NCBI RefSeq assembly: GCF_004375085.3
Contig: NZ_SNAQ03000020.1
Coordinates: 62,001-126,000, forward strand
Origin: Lewinella sp. W8
GTDB taxonomy: Bacteria > Bacteroidota > Bacteroidia > Chitinophagales > Saprospiraceae
DNA: 64,000 nt
Direction: 5' to 3'
This document shows, piece after piece, positions 43,866 to 53,434 of this stretch. The notes beneath the pieces were generated by a model. That model had not been told where the DNA came from. It searched no databases and worked only from the letters and a program-made list of their open reading frames with translations. The position numbers and the translations under genes are program-made. The first letter of the stretch is position 1; each line of letters opens with the position of its first letter.

Positions 43866-43996
43866 CTCAGGTCCAGCTTATCCGGAGAAAGCGGGAGTAA
43901 CGACCGCACAGGGTGGAGGGAAAGCACCCATCACGTTGTCCGCCAGACCCAGCGGTGAACGGATAAAAAGAACAGCACCCCGTTTTTCGTGGTTTT

Positions 43997-44494
43997 ATGA
44001 GTATGAAAACGATATATATAGCCCTGGCATTGATGATGTTTCCGCTGGTTTCTTCCGGACAGTTTCTTAATGATTACCAGTGGAAATCCCGACTGGTGCT
44101 CCTGTTTACTCCCGAACCGACGGATCCCCTTTATGAACGACAAATGGCGTTGTTGTACCGTCAACAGGAAGCCTTTGAGGAACGCAATGTGGTGTTTATT
44201 TCCATCACCCCGGAGGGAAAGCACGAGAACAGTGGCGTATTTCTGGACGAAGCGATGTCGAGAAAGTACTACGACCACTTTGGGGTCTATCAGTACCAGT
44301 TTGAAATGATTCTGGTGGGCTTAGACAGTCACGAAAAATTTCGGGCGAAGAATACCATTACCCCACCGAGCATCCTGCTGAATTTAATTGACGAGATGCC
44401 GATGCGGCGTCTGGAAATCCGTCGGGGACTGAGCAACAAAAGCCAGATCGCCAACGACGATAAAGGGAAAGGCGGCGGAAGGAGGCAGTACTAA
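43997..44494 (+). CDS. exported DUF4174-like thioredoxin-fold protein
   Basis: The 165-residue product has a signal peptide (YIALALMMFPLVSSGQ) and a core, YQWKSRLVLLFTPEPTDPL, typical of DUF4174, followed by IYLG-like strands (FEMILVGLDSHEKF). The thioredoxin CxxC is absent, so it probably is not a redox enzyme. A basic, Gly-rich tail closes the protein. The role is unknown. Confidence 0.72.
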   Translation: MSMKTIYIALALMMFPLVSSGQFLNDYQWKSRLVLLFTPEPTDPLYERQMALLYRQQEAFEERNVVFISITPEGKHENSGVFLDEAMSRKYYDHFGVYQYQFEMILVGLDSHEKFRAKNTITPPSILLNLIDEMPMRRLEIRRGLSNKSQIANDDKGKGGGRRQY

Positions 44495-44548
44495 CCCATG
44501 CGTGGAGCCTAAGCACGATTCCCCGCATTAATCTTTCGGGATTCCGGC

Positions 44549-45067
44549 TCAGCGAATGACGTTGCGGACCTGATATACCTTTGGGCGCCAGTAAGACGAC
44601 GCCAGAATATCTTCCCTGATTACCCCGCGGCTGCTGGTCGAGTGAATGACCCACAGGTTACGGCCAGTATTGTTGACGACGAGCGAGACGTGAAAGACGG
44701 GTTTACCGTTACTGCGTTTATAAAAAATCAGGTCGCCGGGTTGCGCTTCCTGCAAACTGATGCGGGTGCCGTAAGTCGCCTGGTCGCGACTCGTACGGGC
44801 GATCTCCAGCCCCGCATTCTGGTAGACGTACCGAACGAAGCCCGAGCAGTCAAATCCTTCCCGCGGAGTATTCCCTCCGTATTTATACCGTACGCCCAAT
44901 AATTCGGCGGCGTGGTCGGTCATACTGGCCCGGATGTGCGTGTCCGGTCCGCCGCTCCGCGGCTGGCGGGGAGCGTTCCGCTCTCCGACGGTCCCCTCGG
45001 CCGGGCGGAACAACGCGCAACTGCTCAGACAGAAGAGGCACAGAGCCAGCGGAAGAATCTTGTCCAT
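44549..45067 (-). CDS. NlpC/P60 (C40) lipoprotein peptidase
   Basis: The 172-residue lipoprotein (lipobox LSSC, Cys17) has a C40 peptidase domain at about 45-170. The catalytic triad is seen as FDCSGFVRY (Cys74), FHVSLV (His126) and VIHSTSSRG (His142). The likely role is cutting gamma-D-Glu-meso-diaminopimelate bonds in peptidoglycan. It is downstream of the L25 gene on the same strand, but a terminator separates them. Confidence 0.9.
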   Translation of the reverse strand: MDKILPLALCLFCLSSCALFRPAEGTVGERNAPRQPRSGGPDTHIRASMTDHAAELLGVRYKYGGNTPREGFDCSGFVRYVYQNAGLEIARTSRDQATYGTRISLQEAQPGDLIFYKRSNGKPVFHVSLVVNNTGRNLWVIHSTSSRGVIREDILASSYWRPKVYQVRNVIR

Positions 45068-45157
45068 TACGATAAGTTAACTGGGGTGAAGGAGCAGAGT
45101 ACTAGGAAAACGGAGCTACTTATCAATTAATTACTAGGGGAAACGTTACCAAAATAC

Positions 45158-45193
45158 AAAGGGTGAGGCGTACCGCAGTACACCTCACCCTTT
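45158..45193 (-). terminator. intrinsic terminator after rplY
   Basis: AAAGGGTGAGG and CCTCACCCTTT form an 11-bp stem extended by an inner GTAC/GTAC stem around CGCA. It begins 30 bases after the L25 stop on the minus strand and continues there into a T-rich stretch. Confidence 0.75.
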
Positions 45194-45223
45194 GACCAAA
45201 ACAGCGAATGGGGCTGTTGTCCC

Positions 45224-45832
45224 TTACTTGGCCTCCTTGGCGGCTTTCTCGGCGGCCTTCTTCTCGGCCGTAGCGGCAGAACGAAGGGCACGGGGTACTT
45301 CAACCGTAGCGATGGGCGTACCGCCCGGGTTCATGATTTCGACGCCTTCCAGCGGAGCGATGTCGCGTACACGAATGGCTTGTCCGAGCTGAAGGTCGCT
45401 GATGTTGAGCTTCACGTGGTCAACGAGGTTCTCGGGGGTAGTCTTGATCTTTACCCGACGCACGGAAACCTGCAGCTTACCACCGCTGCGGACACCGGGG
45501 CTCGTACCTTCAAAGGTTACGGGAACGGTTACCTTGATGGGGTGACCATCCTGCAGGGCGAGGAAGTCTACGTGGACCAGATCGTCCGTTACGGGGTGGA
45601 ACTGAGTATCTTTGATGATCGCCTTGTAGGTCTTTCCGTCTACGGAAAGCTCGGCGAGCTTGAATTCTGGCGTGTACACCAATCCACGAACATCAAGGGG
45701 CTTGATGGTGAAGTGAACGGGGTCTCCCACACCGTAAAGTACGGCGGGTACCAAGCCTTCCCGGCGGGCGGCTTTGCTATCTTTCTTACCAAGATTCTGG
45801 CGGACGTCACCGCTTACTTGTACGGTCTGCAT
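45224..45832 (-). CDS. rplY: 50S ribosomal protein L25/general stress protein Ctc
   Basis: The 202-residue protein begins MQTVQVSGDVRQNLGKKDSK and contains REGLVPAVLYG, the 5S-rRNA-binding N-terminal domain of L25, followed by the Ctc (TL5) beta-rich C-terminal domain (about 98-185) and an Ala/Lys/Glu tail. The long form binds 5S rRNA in the large subunit. ATG 45832 is chosen because the extra upstream codons of the open frame lie beyond a promoter element. The neighbouring pth gene, often downstream of L25, is not here. Confidence 0.94.
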   Translation of the reverse strand: MQTVQVSGDVRQNLGKKDSKAARREGLVPAVLYGVGDPVHFTIKPLDVRGLVYTPEFKLAELSVDGKTYKAIIKDTQFHPVTDDLVHVDFLALQDGHPIKVTVPVTFEGTSPGVRSGGKLQVSVRRVKIKTTPENLVDHVKLNISDLQLGQAIRVRDIAPLEGVEIMNPGGTPIATVEVPRALRSAATAEKKAAEKAAKEAK

Positions 45833-45869
45833 AGTTCTAATATTTGGGCGCTGTTTCGCTTTCGGCCCG

Positions 45870-45877
45870 CAAAGATA
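45870..45877 (-). promoter_or_regulatory. -7 element TATCTTTG for rplY
   Basis: On the minus strand the site reads TATCTTTG, 37 bases before the ATG at 45832. A -33 TTTG was not seen at normal spacing. Confidence 0.45.
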
Positions 45878-46120
45878 CGATATTTTTATAAGCCTGCCAG
45901 GTTTACGGCGGAAATTTATTATTGAAATCCTCCAAAACCACCTATCCCCCAGTTGATTACTCCCGTCCTGACACCCAATCCCCTCCCGGGTAAGGGAAAG
46001 TATACTCCCAAAGCGTTCAGAACGGGGAGGTTCCGCTACGCCCCTTTGCCGTCGTAAATTGTAATCATTCCACATAAGCGACCCCCGGGAACCCCGGCCC
46101 GGGCGATCTCCTTTAAGTAC

Positions 46121-46128
46121 TATATTTG
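46121..46128 (+). promoter_or_regulatory. -7 element TATATTTG for the cytochrome c gene
   Basis: TATATTTG fits TAnnTTTG and lies 36 bases before the ATG at 46165. No convincing -33 box accompanies it. Confidence 0.4.
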
Positions 46129-46164
46129 ACCTCGTCAATTGACCAACCTCACAAAAATCATACC

Positions 46165-46512
46165 ATGCAAAAGTTCTTTGTACTCCTGATCCTGGCCCTC
46201 ATCGCGTTGGCGTGTGGCGGCGGGGAAGATGCTCCCTCCGAAGCCCCGGCCAAAAAAGAAGCCGCCGCCCAGGAAATTGACGTAAAGAAAATCTGGAAGA
46301 TCCGCTGTATCGCCTGCCACGGTCTTTACGGAGACATGGGAACCAACGGCGCGGCAAACCTGCAGGAAGTAACCTCCTCCCTGGAGGACCGGATTAAGAT
46401 CATCACCAACGGAAGCGAAAACGGGGTGATGACCGCCTTCGGAGAAATTTTGAGCGAAGAAGAAATTGAGGCCATGGCAAAGTACACCATGTCCTTTAAT
46501 GAGGATCTGTAG
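46165..46512 (+). CDS. cytochrome c lipoprotein
   Basis: The 115-residue product has a lipoprotein signal (LILALIALACGGGE) and one haem-binding motif, CIACH at residues 48-52, followed by GLYGDMGTNGA. A likely axial Met is in GVMTAFGEILS near residue 94, with a closing helix EAMAKYTMSF. It should be a class I-type electron carrier at the membrane. ATG 46165 is chosen for the signal peptide. anmK begins 11 bases after its stop. Confidence 0.88.
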   Translation: MQKFFVLLILALIALACGGGEDAPSEAPAKKEAAAQEIDVKKIWKIRCIACHGLYGDMGTNGAANLQEVTSSLEDRIKIITNGSENGVMTAFGEILSEEEIEAMAKYTMSFNEDL

Positions 46513-46523
46513 GCAACCCCCAA

Positions 46524-47672
46524 TTGGCTAGCAAAGCATATACGGTACTGGGCATGATGTCCGGCAGTTCTCTGGACGGGCTGGACCTGGCCATCTGCCG
46601 CTTCCGGGTGAACACGGAGGTGGAGTGGACCCTCGAAGACTGGGAAATCCTGGCCAGTTCCACGGACCCCTACCCCCCGCAGTGGCGGGCCAGATTGCGC
46701 ACCGCCCCCGTACTTCCGGGGCGGGAGTTGTGGCGATTGCACGCCGACCTGGGAACCTGGATCGGCCGGCGGGCCGCGGCCTTCCTCGCCGACCACCCCC
46801 AATATCCGGTGGATCTGGTCGGCAGCCACGGCCACACCGTCTTTCATGATCCGGATCTGAAATTCACCACCCAGATTGGTGATGGCGCGGCCATCGCCGC
46901 GGAAATGGGGCTTCCGGTCGTGACGGAACTTCGGGGGGCGGACGTCGCCGAAGGCGGTCAGGGTGCTCCCCTGGCCCCCCTGGCGGATAAGTACCTCTTC
47001 TCGGCCTACGGCGCCTTTCTGAACCTGGGGGGCATCGTAAACCTGAGTGTTCGCCAGAGCGACGGTACCTACCTGGCGGGAGACGTGAGTGCCTGCTGTC
47101 AGGTAATGGACCGCCTGGCCCAGAAGCTGGGGCACGACTATGATGCTGGTGGTCACCTGGCCGCCGGGGGAAAGCTGGCACCTGCGGTCACGCCACCCCT
47201 TGATGCCCTCGACTACCATGCCCTTCCTTATCCCAAATCGCTCGATAATGGCTGGGTGACGGAAACCGTCTGGCCCCTGCTGAAAAATGCGGATGCCGAG
47301 CCCCGGGACGTTTTGCACACCTTCGTCCGCTGGCTGGCGGGCAAGATTCATGACGATCTTTTGGGCGCGGGCGCAGGTGCCGGGCACTCCCGGGACGCCG
47401 TCCAAACGGAAGTCCTCTGTACGGGGGGAGGTGCCCACAACGATTTTCTGATTTCCTGCCTGCGGGAAGCCGCCACGAAGGCCGAAAGCGGTTTGCGGTT
47501 CGTGGTGCCCGAAAGCACGGCGGTCGAGTTCAAGGAAGCAGCCCTGATTGCCCTGGCCGCTTTGCTGCGCTCCGCAGGACGCCCCAATGCCCTGGCTTCC
47601 GCCACGGGAGCCCCCTTCGATACCGTCAACGGGGCCCTCTTTCTGCCCACGAAACCAGTGGTGGCAGGGTAG
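46524..47672 (+). CDS. anmK: anhydro-N-acetylmuramic acid kinase
   Basis: The 382-residue enzyme opens and phosphorylates 1,6-anhydroMurNAc to MurNAc-6-phosphate during cell-wall recycling. Motifs are VLGMMSGSSLDGLDLA at the N-terminus (ATP site), GSHGHTVFH near residue 100, and FLNLGGIVNLS near 170, with GGGAHNDFL near 300. The start codon must be TTG at 46524: the first strand (YTVLGMMSG) lies before the first ATG (46551). Two copies of the 9-base word GCACCTGCG fall inside this gene. Confidence 0.94.
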   Translation: MASKAYTVLGMMSGSSLDGLDLAICRFRVNTEVEWTLEDWEILASSTDPYPPQWRARLRTAPVLPGRELWRLHADLGTWIGRRAAAFLADHPQYPVDLVGSHGHTVFHDPDLKFTTQIGDGAAIAAEMGLPVVTELRGADVAEGGQGAPLAPLADKYLFSAYGAFLNLGGIVNLSVRQSDGTYLAGDVSACCQVMDRLAQKLGHDYDAGGHLAAGGKLAPAVTPPLDALDYHALPYPKSLDNGWVTETVWPLLKNADAEPRDVLHTFVRWLAGKIHDDLLGAGAGAGHSRDAVQTEVLCTGGGAHNDFLISCLREAATKAESGLRFVVPESTAVEFKEAALIALAALLRSAGRPNALASATGAPFDTVNGALFLPTKPVVAG

Positions 47673-47803
47673 GGCTATTAGCCAGGAGGTGATATGTTTT
47701 CCAACTACTAATGCAAATGCATCTACTTCCGGTACCGCCAGCACTCAGACGAGTCAGAGACATCGGAAGTAAGCATTATTGATTTCCACTTCATTAAATC
47801 CTC

Positions 47804-48784
47804 ATGATCTTACTCACCGGCGCAACGGGATTTTTGGGCAGCCACCTGGCCCCGGCGCTGGCGGCGCGGGGAAGGGAATGGGCGGCCCTCGTGCGGGAAG
47901 ATTCGGATCGCAGTGAGCTGCTGCGACTATCCAATCCGCCCGTATTCCGGGAAGGAGACCTCCTGGACCCGCAGAGTCTGTTTGAGGCCTTCTCCGGTGT
48001 GGAGGTGGTCATTCACGCGGCCGCCATGGTGTCTTACCGGACCGCGGACCGGGACGAGCTGTTGCGGGTCAACGGAGAAGGGACGGCCAACCTGGTCAAT
48101 ATGGCGCTGGAAGCAGGCGTCCGTCGCCTGGTCTACGTGAGTTCCGTGGCGGCCCTCAACCGGGAGCAAAAACCGGGGCACCTGATCACCCTCAAGGATC
48201 GCTGGCCCGAAAAACGGCCACCCACGAGTTACGCGGAGAGCAAGTTCGCCGCCGAACGGGAAGTCTGGCGGGGGCAGGCCGAGGGGCTCTCTGTGGCCGT
48301 CCTCTACCCGTCGGTCATGCTGGGTGCCGGCGACTGGTCGGGCCACAATACCCCCGCTTTGTGGCGGATGGCGGCCAGCGGCCGCCGCGTATACCCGGAG
48401 GGAACCAATGGCTTTGTCGACGTACGGGACGTTGCGGACGCAGTCCTGGAAGTGGTGCACCGCGATCGGAACGGCGACCGGTTTTTGCTGAACGCCGAAA
48501 ACCTGAGTTGGGGGGAAGTGCAGGGCCTCATCGCCCGGAGTATCGACCAGGCACCGCCTTCGATTAAACTTCGTCCGTGGCAGTCTGCCCTGCTGTGGCC
48601 CCTGGAGCAAGTTCGTGCGGGACTGCGCAACGAACGCCCCCTGATTACGCGGGAGGTGCACCGGAACGTACAGGCAAAATATCAGTACGACGGGAGCGAT
48701 TATCCCCGGGAGACGGGAAAAGGCTATCGTGACGTGCGGCAGACCATTCAGGAAATCGGCGAGGCATTTTTGCGGGAACGGTAG
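47804..48784 (+). CDS. NAD-dependent epimerase/dehydratase, extended SDR
   Basis: The 326-residue Rossmann protein has the cofactor motif LTGATGFLGSH at the N-terminus and the catalytic YAESK near residue 143, with VHAAAMV-like NAD contacts seen as VIHAAAMVSYRT near 70. The C-terminal region is family-specific and gives no substrate. It may be related to dihydroflavonol reductase-type or sugar epimerases. It lies 131 bases after anmK and probably has its own promoter. Confidence 0.85.
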   Translation: MILLTGATGFLGSHLAPALAARGREWAALVREDSDRSELLRLSNPPVFREGDLLDPQSLFEAFSGVEVVIHAAAMVSYRTADRDELLRVNGEGTANLVNMALEAGVRRLVYVSSVAALNREQKPGHLITLKDRWPEKRPPTSYAESKFAAEREVWRGQAEGLSVAVLYPSVMLGAGDWSGHNTPALWRMAASGRRVYPEGTNGFVDVRDVADAVLEVVHRDRNGDRFLLNAENLSWGEVQGLIARSIDQAPPSIKLRPWQSALLWPLEQVRAGLRNERPLITREVHRNVQAKYQYDGSDYPRETGKGYRDVRQTIQEIGEAFLRER

Positions 48785-48813
48785 GGAAATGGTGCGTAAA
48801 GGTGAATTTTCAC

Positions 48814-48821
48814 TATGTTTG
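48814..48821 (+). promoter_or_regulatory. -7-like element upstream of the SusC gene
   Basis: TATGTTTG fits TAnnTTTG, but no -33 box is visible and the leader to 48996 would be about 165 bases. The call is tentative. Confidence 0.3.
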
Positions 48822-48995
48822 GTCCATTGTTCCGACAATTATTGCGGTGCCGTTATAAAATTTTGTAATCTGCGCCGCGAACCAAACATTGGATTCGTTA
48901 TTCTATAGCGCACCCCGGAGGGATTGTTCTTGAGAGGCTCAATTGCCGGCGGTGTACGATTAACTTCCTATTTGCTCACTAGATCCTAATCATTC

Positions 48996-51902
48996 ATGAG
49001 ATTTTACTTAGAGCGGGCGGGCCTGTTATTGGTCTTTGCCCTTTTCTTTCAATCCGCCCTCCTGGCGCAGTATGCGGTATCCGGTACCGTCAAGGACTTT
49101 GACGGAGAAGCCCTCATCGGGGTGTCCATTCAGGTGGTTGGCACGACTTCGGGTACCGTAACGGACCTGGACGGTAACTTCACCATCAACGTCCCCGAAG
49201 GGAAAGACCAACTGCGCTTCAGCTACACGGGGTTTGCCTCCCAGGTGGTTTCCGTAAGCCCCAGCTCGGGGCCGGTCAGCATCACCCTGGAGGAAGACGT
49301 GGCCAACCTGGAAGAGATTGTGGTTACCGGGCTTGCCTCAACCATCAAACGAACGAACCTGGCTAACGCCGTCTCCACCGTAAGCGGTGACGAACTGGCG
49401 GGCGTTACCAGCCAGCAAACGGTCGACGGGGCCCTGTACGGGAAACTTACCGGGGTGAATATCACCCAGACCACGGGAGCTCCCGGTGGTGGATACGCGG
49501 TGCGCCTGCGCGGTATTTCCTCCCTTTCCGGCAACAACCAGCCACTCATCATCGTAGACGGGGTGTACATCTCCAACGTGGAAATCCCCAGCGGATCCCG
49601 CTTTGCTTCCGGGGCCAACTCCGGTTCAGAAGAAGGAGCTTCCAACCGCCTGGCCGACCTCAACCCCGACGACATCGCCAGCATGGAGGTGCTTAAAGGG
49701 GCTTCCGCGGCGGCCATCTACGGTACCCGGGCCAACGCCGGGGTAATCATTATCACCACCAAGAAGGGAGAAGCCGGACGGACGGAGGTAAGTTTCAACC
49801 AGGACCTCGGTTTCAATACCATCATCCGTAAGGTCGGACGACGCAGCTTCACGCCCCAGCAGGTAGAAGACGAATTCAGCGCCGCGGACCGTGCCCTCTT
49901 CGAAGCCGCCCAGGCCCGGGGAGAAGTCTTTGATTACGAAGACGAAATCTACGGAGAGCAGGGCTTCATCAGCGACAGCCGCCTCCGCATCAGCGGCGGC
50001 AACGGCAAGACGAGCTTCTTCCTGAGTGGTAGCTACCGCGACGAAGCCGGCATCATCCTGAATACGGGCTACGAGCGTTTCACCACGCGCCTGAACATCA
50101 CCCACAAATTCAGTGATCGCCTCACGGTGCAGTCCAACACCAATTACGTACAGTCCACGGCCAACCGGAGTTTCTCCGGAAATGAGAACGAAGGGGGACT
50201 GAGCTACGGTTATACCCTGGCCTTCACCCGCGACTGGGTCAATCTGTTCCCCGACGAAAACGGCGTTTACCCCGATAACCCCAACTTTGCCGGTAACCCC
50301 CTGCAAACCCGGGATCAGACCCGCAACGAGGAAAACATCAACCGGGTCCTTCAGGGCATCAACGTAAACTTCAAGGCCCTGCAAACGGACAATCAGGTGT
50401 TGAGCCTGATCCTCAACGGTGGTCTTGACTTCTTCCTGAACCAGACGGAGGTTTACGTGCCCGAAACCTTCCAGTCCCAGCGCGGCCTGCAGAACGGTTT
50501 CTTTGGCGTAGGTAAGAACAATGTGTTCAACTACAACTACAGCGCCATTGCCAAGCATGACTACTACACCGATAGTGGCATCAACTTCACAACGCAGGCG
50601 GGAATTACCTACCTGAACTTCGACAATGACTTCGTCTACAACCAGACCACGCAGCTGATTCCGCTGCAGCAAAACCTCACCCAGGGTGGTGCTCAGTCCA
50701 TCACCCAGGCCCTGAGCACGGTGGAGGAATTTGGTATCATCGCCCAGGAGGAGATCAACTTCCAGGATAAGATCATCGCTACGGTGGGTATCCGCTTCGA
50801 TAAGTCTTCCCTCAACGGTGACCCCAATAAATTCTTCGCCTTCCCCCGGGCCTCGCTGGCGCTGAACCTGACGGAGTTTGACTTCTGGAACCAGAACAGC
50901 ATCATCAACCAGTTCAAGCCCCGGATCGCCTACGGTCAGACCGGAAACAGCGCCGACTTCGGATCGCTCTTTACCTCCCTCGCTCCCGTGAACATCGGCG
51001 GGCAGGCCGGCTTTACCGTTACCGGCTCCCAGGGTAACAGCGAACTGGAGCCCGAAACGAGTACGGAACTTGAATTTGGGGTGGACGTAGGTTTACTACA
51101 GAATAAGGTTAACCTGTCTGCCACCTACTACATCCGTGACGTGAAGGACCTGCTCTACGCGCGCTCACTGCCCACCTCTTCCGGATTCGGTAACGAGATC
51201 CGCAACGACCTCGATCTGCGGAATACGGGACTGGAACTGCAGTTAGGCTTGAACCCCATCCGCACGCCTAAGTTTGATTACCGTACCACCATGAACTTCT
51301 GGTACAACCGCAGTGAAGTAACCCGCCTGGGTATCCCCGACGGCGATGCCGGTGAGGACATTCCCAGCTTCGTGCCTCCGGGCGTGGCCTTCGGTCTTGG
51401 CCTGGGTACCTTCTTCATCGACGAGGGTAGCCCCATCACCGGCCTGTGGAACAACGGCGACAACGGTCCCGAGATTAACGGAGACACCGAGCCGGACTTC
51501 CAGTTCGGGTGGAACAACAACCTGACGATCAACAACCGTCTGGACATCAACTTCCTCTTCCACTGGCGCGAAGGCAGCGACGTGTTGAACCTGACGCGCC
51601 TGCTGACCGACATCGGTGGTACGACGCCCCGGGAGTTTGACGATCTGGGCTCCTTCATTGAGGATGGCTCCTACTTCCGTCTGCGGGAGGCGGGTGTGTA
51701 CTACCGCGTGCCCCTGCAGAGCGACTTCATTCAGGGACTGAAGATCGGGGTATCCGGCCGTAACATCTTCACGATCACGGACTACAGCTCCTACGATCCC
51801 GAAACGTCCACCAAGGGTGGTTCCGGCTTGTCGACGAACATTGAGGTTACGCCCTTCCCGTCTTCCAAGCAGTTCTACTTCCACCTCGGAGTTAATTTCT
51901 AA
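48996..51902 (+). CDS. SusC/RagA-family TonB-linked outer-membrane protein
   Basis: The 968-residue protein has a signal peptide (AGLLLVFALFFQSALLAQ), a carboxypeptidase-regulatory-like Ig domain (about 26-105: VSGTVKDFDGEALIGVSIQV), a TonB box region (NLEEIVVTG), a plug (GKLTGVNITQ ... IIVDGVYI) and a 22-strand-type barrel ending with FYFHLGVNF. It should import glycans or peptides with the SusD partner, powered by TonB. It lies 50 bases before the susD gene; no glycan hydrolase or sulfatase follows, so the substrate cannot be inferred. Confidence 0.94.
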   Translation: MRFYLERAGLLLVFALFFQSALLAQYAVSGTVKDFDGEALIGVSIQVVGTTSGTVTDLDGNFTINVPEGKDQLRFSYTGFASQVVSVSPSSGPVSITLEEDVANLEEIVVTGLASTIKRTNLANAVSTVSGDELAGVTSQQTVDGALYGKLTGVNITQTTGAPGGGYAVRLRGISSLSGNNQPLIIVDGVYISNVEIPSGSRFASGANSGSEEGASNRLADLNPDDIASMEVLKGASAAAIYGTRANAGVIIITTKKGEAGRTEVSFNQDLGFNTIIRKVGRRSFTPQQVEDEFSAADRALFEAAQARGEVFDYEDEIYGEQGFISDSRLRISGGNGKTSFFLSGSYRDEAGIILNTGYERFTTRLNITHKFSDRLTVQSNTNYVQSTANRSFSGNENEGGLSYGYTLAFTRDWVNLFPDENGVYPDNPNFAGNPLQTRDQTRNEENINRVLQGINVNFKALQTDNQVLSLILNGGLDFFLNQTEVYVPETFQSQRGLQNGFFGVGKNNVFNYNYSAIAKHDYYTDSGINFTTQAGITYLNFDNDFVYNQTTQLIPLQQNLTQGGAQSITQALSTVEEFGIIAQEEINFQDKIIATVGIRFDKSSLNGDPNKFFAFPRASLALNLTEFDFWNQNSIINQFKPRIAYGQTGNSADFGSLFTSLAPVNIGGQAGFTVTGSQGNSELEPETSTELEFGVDVGLLQNKVNLSATYYIRDVKDLLYARSLPTSSGFGNEIRNDLDLRNTGLELQLGLNPIRTPKFDYRTTMNFWYNRSEVTRLGIPDGDAGEDIPSFVPPGVAFGLGLGTFFIDEGSPITGLWNNGDNGPEINGDTEPDFQFGWNNNLTINNRLDINFLFHWREGSDVLNLTRLLTDIGGTTPREFDDLGSFIEDGSYFRLREAGVYYRVPLQSDFIQGLKIGVSGRNIFTITDYSSYDPETSTKGGSGLSTNIEVTPFPSSKQFYFHLGVNF

Positions 51903-51952
51903 ACGATTCACTAGTGATCACCCCCTGGTGATGACCAGTAAAAAAATAAACT

Positions 51953-53263
51953 ATGAAATTTTATCACGCACTTCGCGTAATGCTGCCGCTTCTCGCCCTG
52001 GTGCTTTGGTTGCCTTCCTGCGAGATCGACGAGCAGTTCGACCCCAACGGGCCGAGTCTCAACAGCGTCTTATCCAACGCTTCCCCCCAGGAACTGAACC
52101 TGTTGGTGTCCGGGATTGAAGCCCGGATGCGGAACGGTTTCGGTACCTACGTAACGGCTTCCGGTACGGTGGCCCGCGAACTCTATATTTTCGATGCTGA
52201 CCCCCGGAATACGGAGGATTTGCTCGGCAAGGATGACGCCGTGCTGGACGCCAATACCTTTTACCTGACGGCACCCTTCAGCACCCGTTACCGGGTGGTG
52301 AAAAACGCCAACATTTTGCTGGAGGCGGTCAACAACACCGATCAGATTTCCGCCGCCGAGGCGGCCGGCTACCGTGGCTTTGCCAATACGGTCAAGGCCC
52401 TGATGCTGAGCCAGATTCTGGATTTTCTGGACGAAAATGGCGTCCGGGTGGACGTCGCTGACCCCGATAATCTTGGCCCTTACCTCAGTAAGGAAGCCGG
52501 TTACGATGCCATTCTGGCGCTGTTCGACGAAGGCTTCAGCCAGCTCAGTGGAGCGGAGTTCGCCTTTGCGCTGTCCAGCGGTTTTGACGACTTCAACACG
52601 CCCGCCACTTTCGGCCTGGTTAACCGGGCGCTGGCCGCCCGCGTAGCCACCCGGGCTGGACGGTACTCCGAGGCACTCACCTACGTAAACAACAGCTTCC
52701 TGGACCTGATGGGAGACCTTTCGGTCGGCCCGGAGCACATCTTCAGTACGGCTGCGGGTGACATCCTCAATCCCCTGTTCAAGGCACCCGGTCAGAGTGG
52801 TGATCAGTTGGTGGTGCACCCCCGCATCATCGATAACGCGGAGGCCGGAGATAACCGGCTCGACAAATTCCGCATGCGGGTGGAAGCTACCGTCCAGGAC
52901 GGCCTGACGGGCGACTTTGAAACGGCGCTCTACGCGACGGCGACCTCGCCCATCGACATCATCCGCAACGAGGAGCTGGTCCTGATCTGGGCCGAGGCCA
53001 ACATCAACAACAATGACCTTGACGAAGGCATTCAGGGCCTTAACATCGTGCGTAATGCGGCGGGACTGCCGGACTATTCCGGTCCCGAAACCCAGGAGGC
53101 GCTGATTGACGAACTGATCATGCAGCGTACCTACTCCCTGTGGGGCGAGGGGCACCAGATGTTTGACCTCCGCCGCTACGGCCGTCTGCAGGATTTGCCG
53201 ATCGACCGTCCGGGAGACGACGTGTGGGAACGCTTCCCCATTCCGCTGTCGGAGGGCGTATAA
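51953..53263 (+). CDS. SusD/RagB-family lipoprotein
   Basis: The 436-residue surface lipoprotein has a lipobox (WLPSC) and the helical SusD fold: SNASPQELNLLVSGIEAR near residue 42, NRALAARVATRAGRYSEAL near 222, and a C-terminal region with ELIMQRTYSLWGEGHQMFDL and RRYG. It caps the SusC transporter and binds the cargo. A strong terminator follows 27 bases after its stop, so the unit is just susC-susD. Confidence 0.93.
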   Translation: MKFYHALRVMLPLLALVLWLPSCEIDEQFDPNGPSLNSVLSNASPQELNLLVSGIEARMRNGFGTYVTASGTVARELYIFDADPRNTEDLLGKDDAVLDANTFYLTAPFSTRYRVVKNANILLEAVNNTDQISAAEAAGYRGFANTVKALMLSQILDFLDENGVRVDVADPDNLGPYLSKEAGYDAILALFDEGFSQLSGAEFAFALSSGFDDFNTPATFGLVNRALAARVATRAGRYSEALTYVNNSFLDLMGDLSVGPEHIFSTAAGDILNPLFKAPGQSGDQLVVHPRIIDNAEAGDNRLDKFRMRVEATVQDGLTGDFETALYATATSPIDIIRNEELVLIWAEANINNNDLDEGIQGLNIVRNAAGLPDYSGPETQEALIDELIMQRTYSLWGEGHQMFDLRRYGRLQDLPIDRPGDDVWERFPIPLSEGV

Positions 53264-53290
53264 ATCGCTCCGACATCAACTCGAAATTAC

Positions 53291-53323
53291 GGGTGCATCT
53301 CCGCTGGGGGTGCACCTTTTTTT
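53291..53323 (+). terminator. intrinsic terminator after the SusC/SusD unit
   Basis: GGTGCA and TGCACC, with additional G-C pairs inside, form a stem followed by seven T (53317-53323). It is 27 bases after the susD stop. Confidence 0.85.
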
Positions 53324-53361
53324 GTTGTCGAGCACGCGGGTGCAAAGCTTAGCCGAAGAGC

Positions 53362-53434
53362 AAAGGATTGAAGGACGGAATGACGGAAGGATTGAATGAC
53401 GGAGGGATTGAATGACGGAGGGAATGAATTGAAT
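53362..53434. repeat. 16-bp tandem repeat array, degenerate
   Basis: GGATTGAATGACGGAG occurs twice perfectly in tandem (53389-53404, 53405-53420), with diverged copies before and after. The same words appear as degenerate copies at 53538-53556 and 53838-53866, and, in opposite orientation, at 63945-63982. The whole gene-free stretch 53264-53868 looks like repeat debris of this family. Confidence 0.7.

Larger units (their letters stand above)
45833..46164. other. 332-bp divergent intergenic region
   Basis: It holds the -7 elements of rplY (minus strand) and of the cytochrome c gene (plus strand). Between about 45950 and 46100 I see only unstructured GC-rich sequence. Confidence 0.5.

Noticed and set aside
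46326-47744. A 472-codon open frame on the minus strand
   Set aside because: It is antisense to anmK, which has complete family motifs in the other strand.
53362-53434. Short tandem repeat resembling the start of a CRISPR array
   Set aside because: The 16-bp units are contiguous with no spacers and no cas genes are near.
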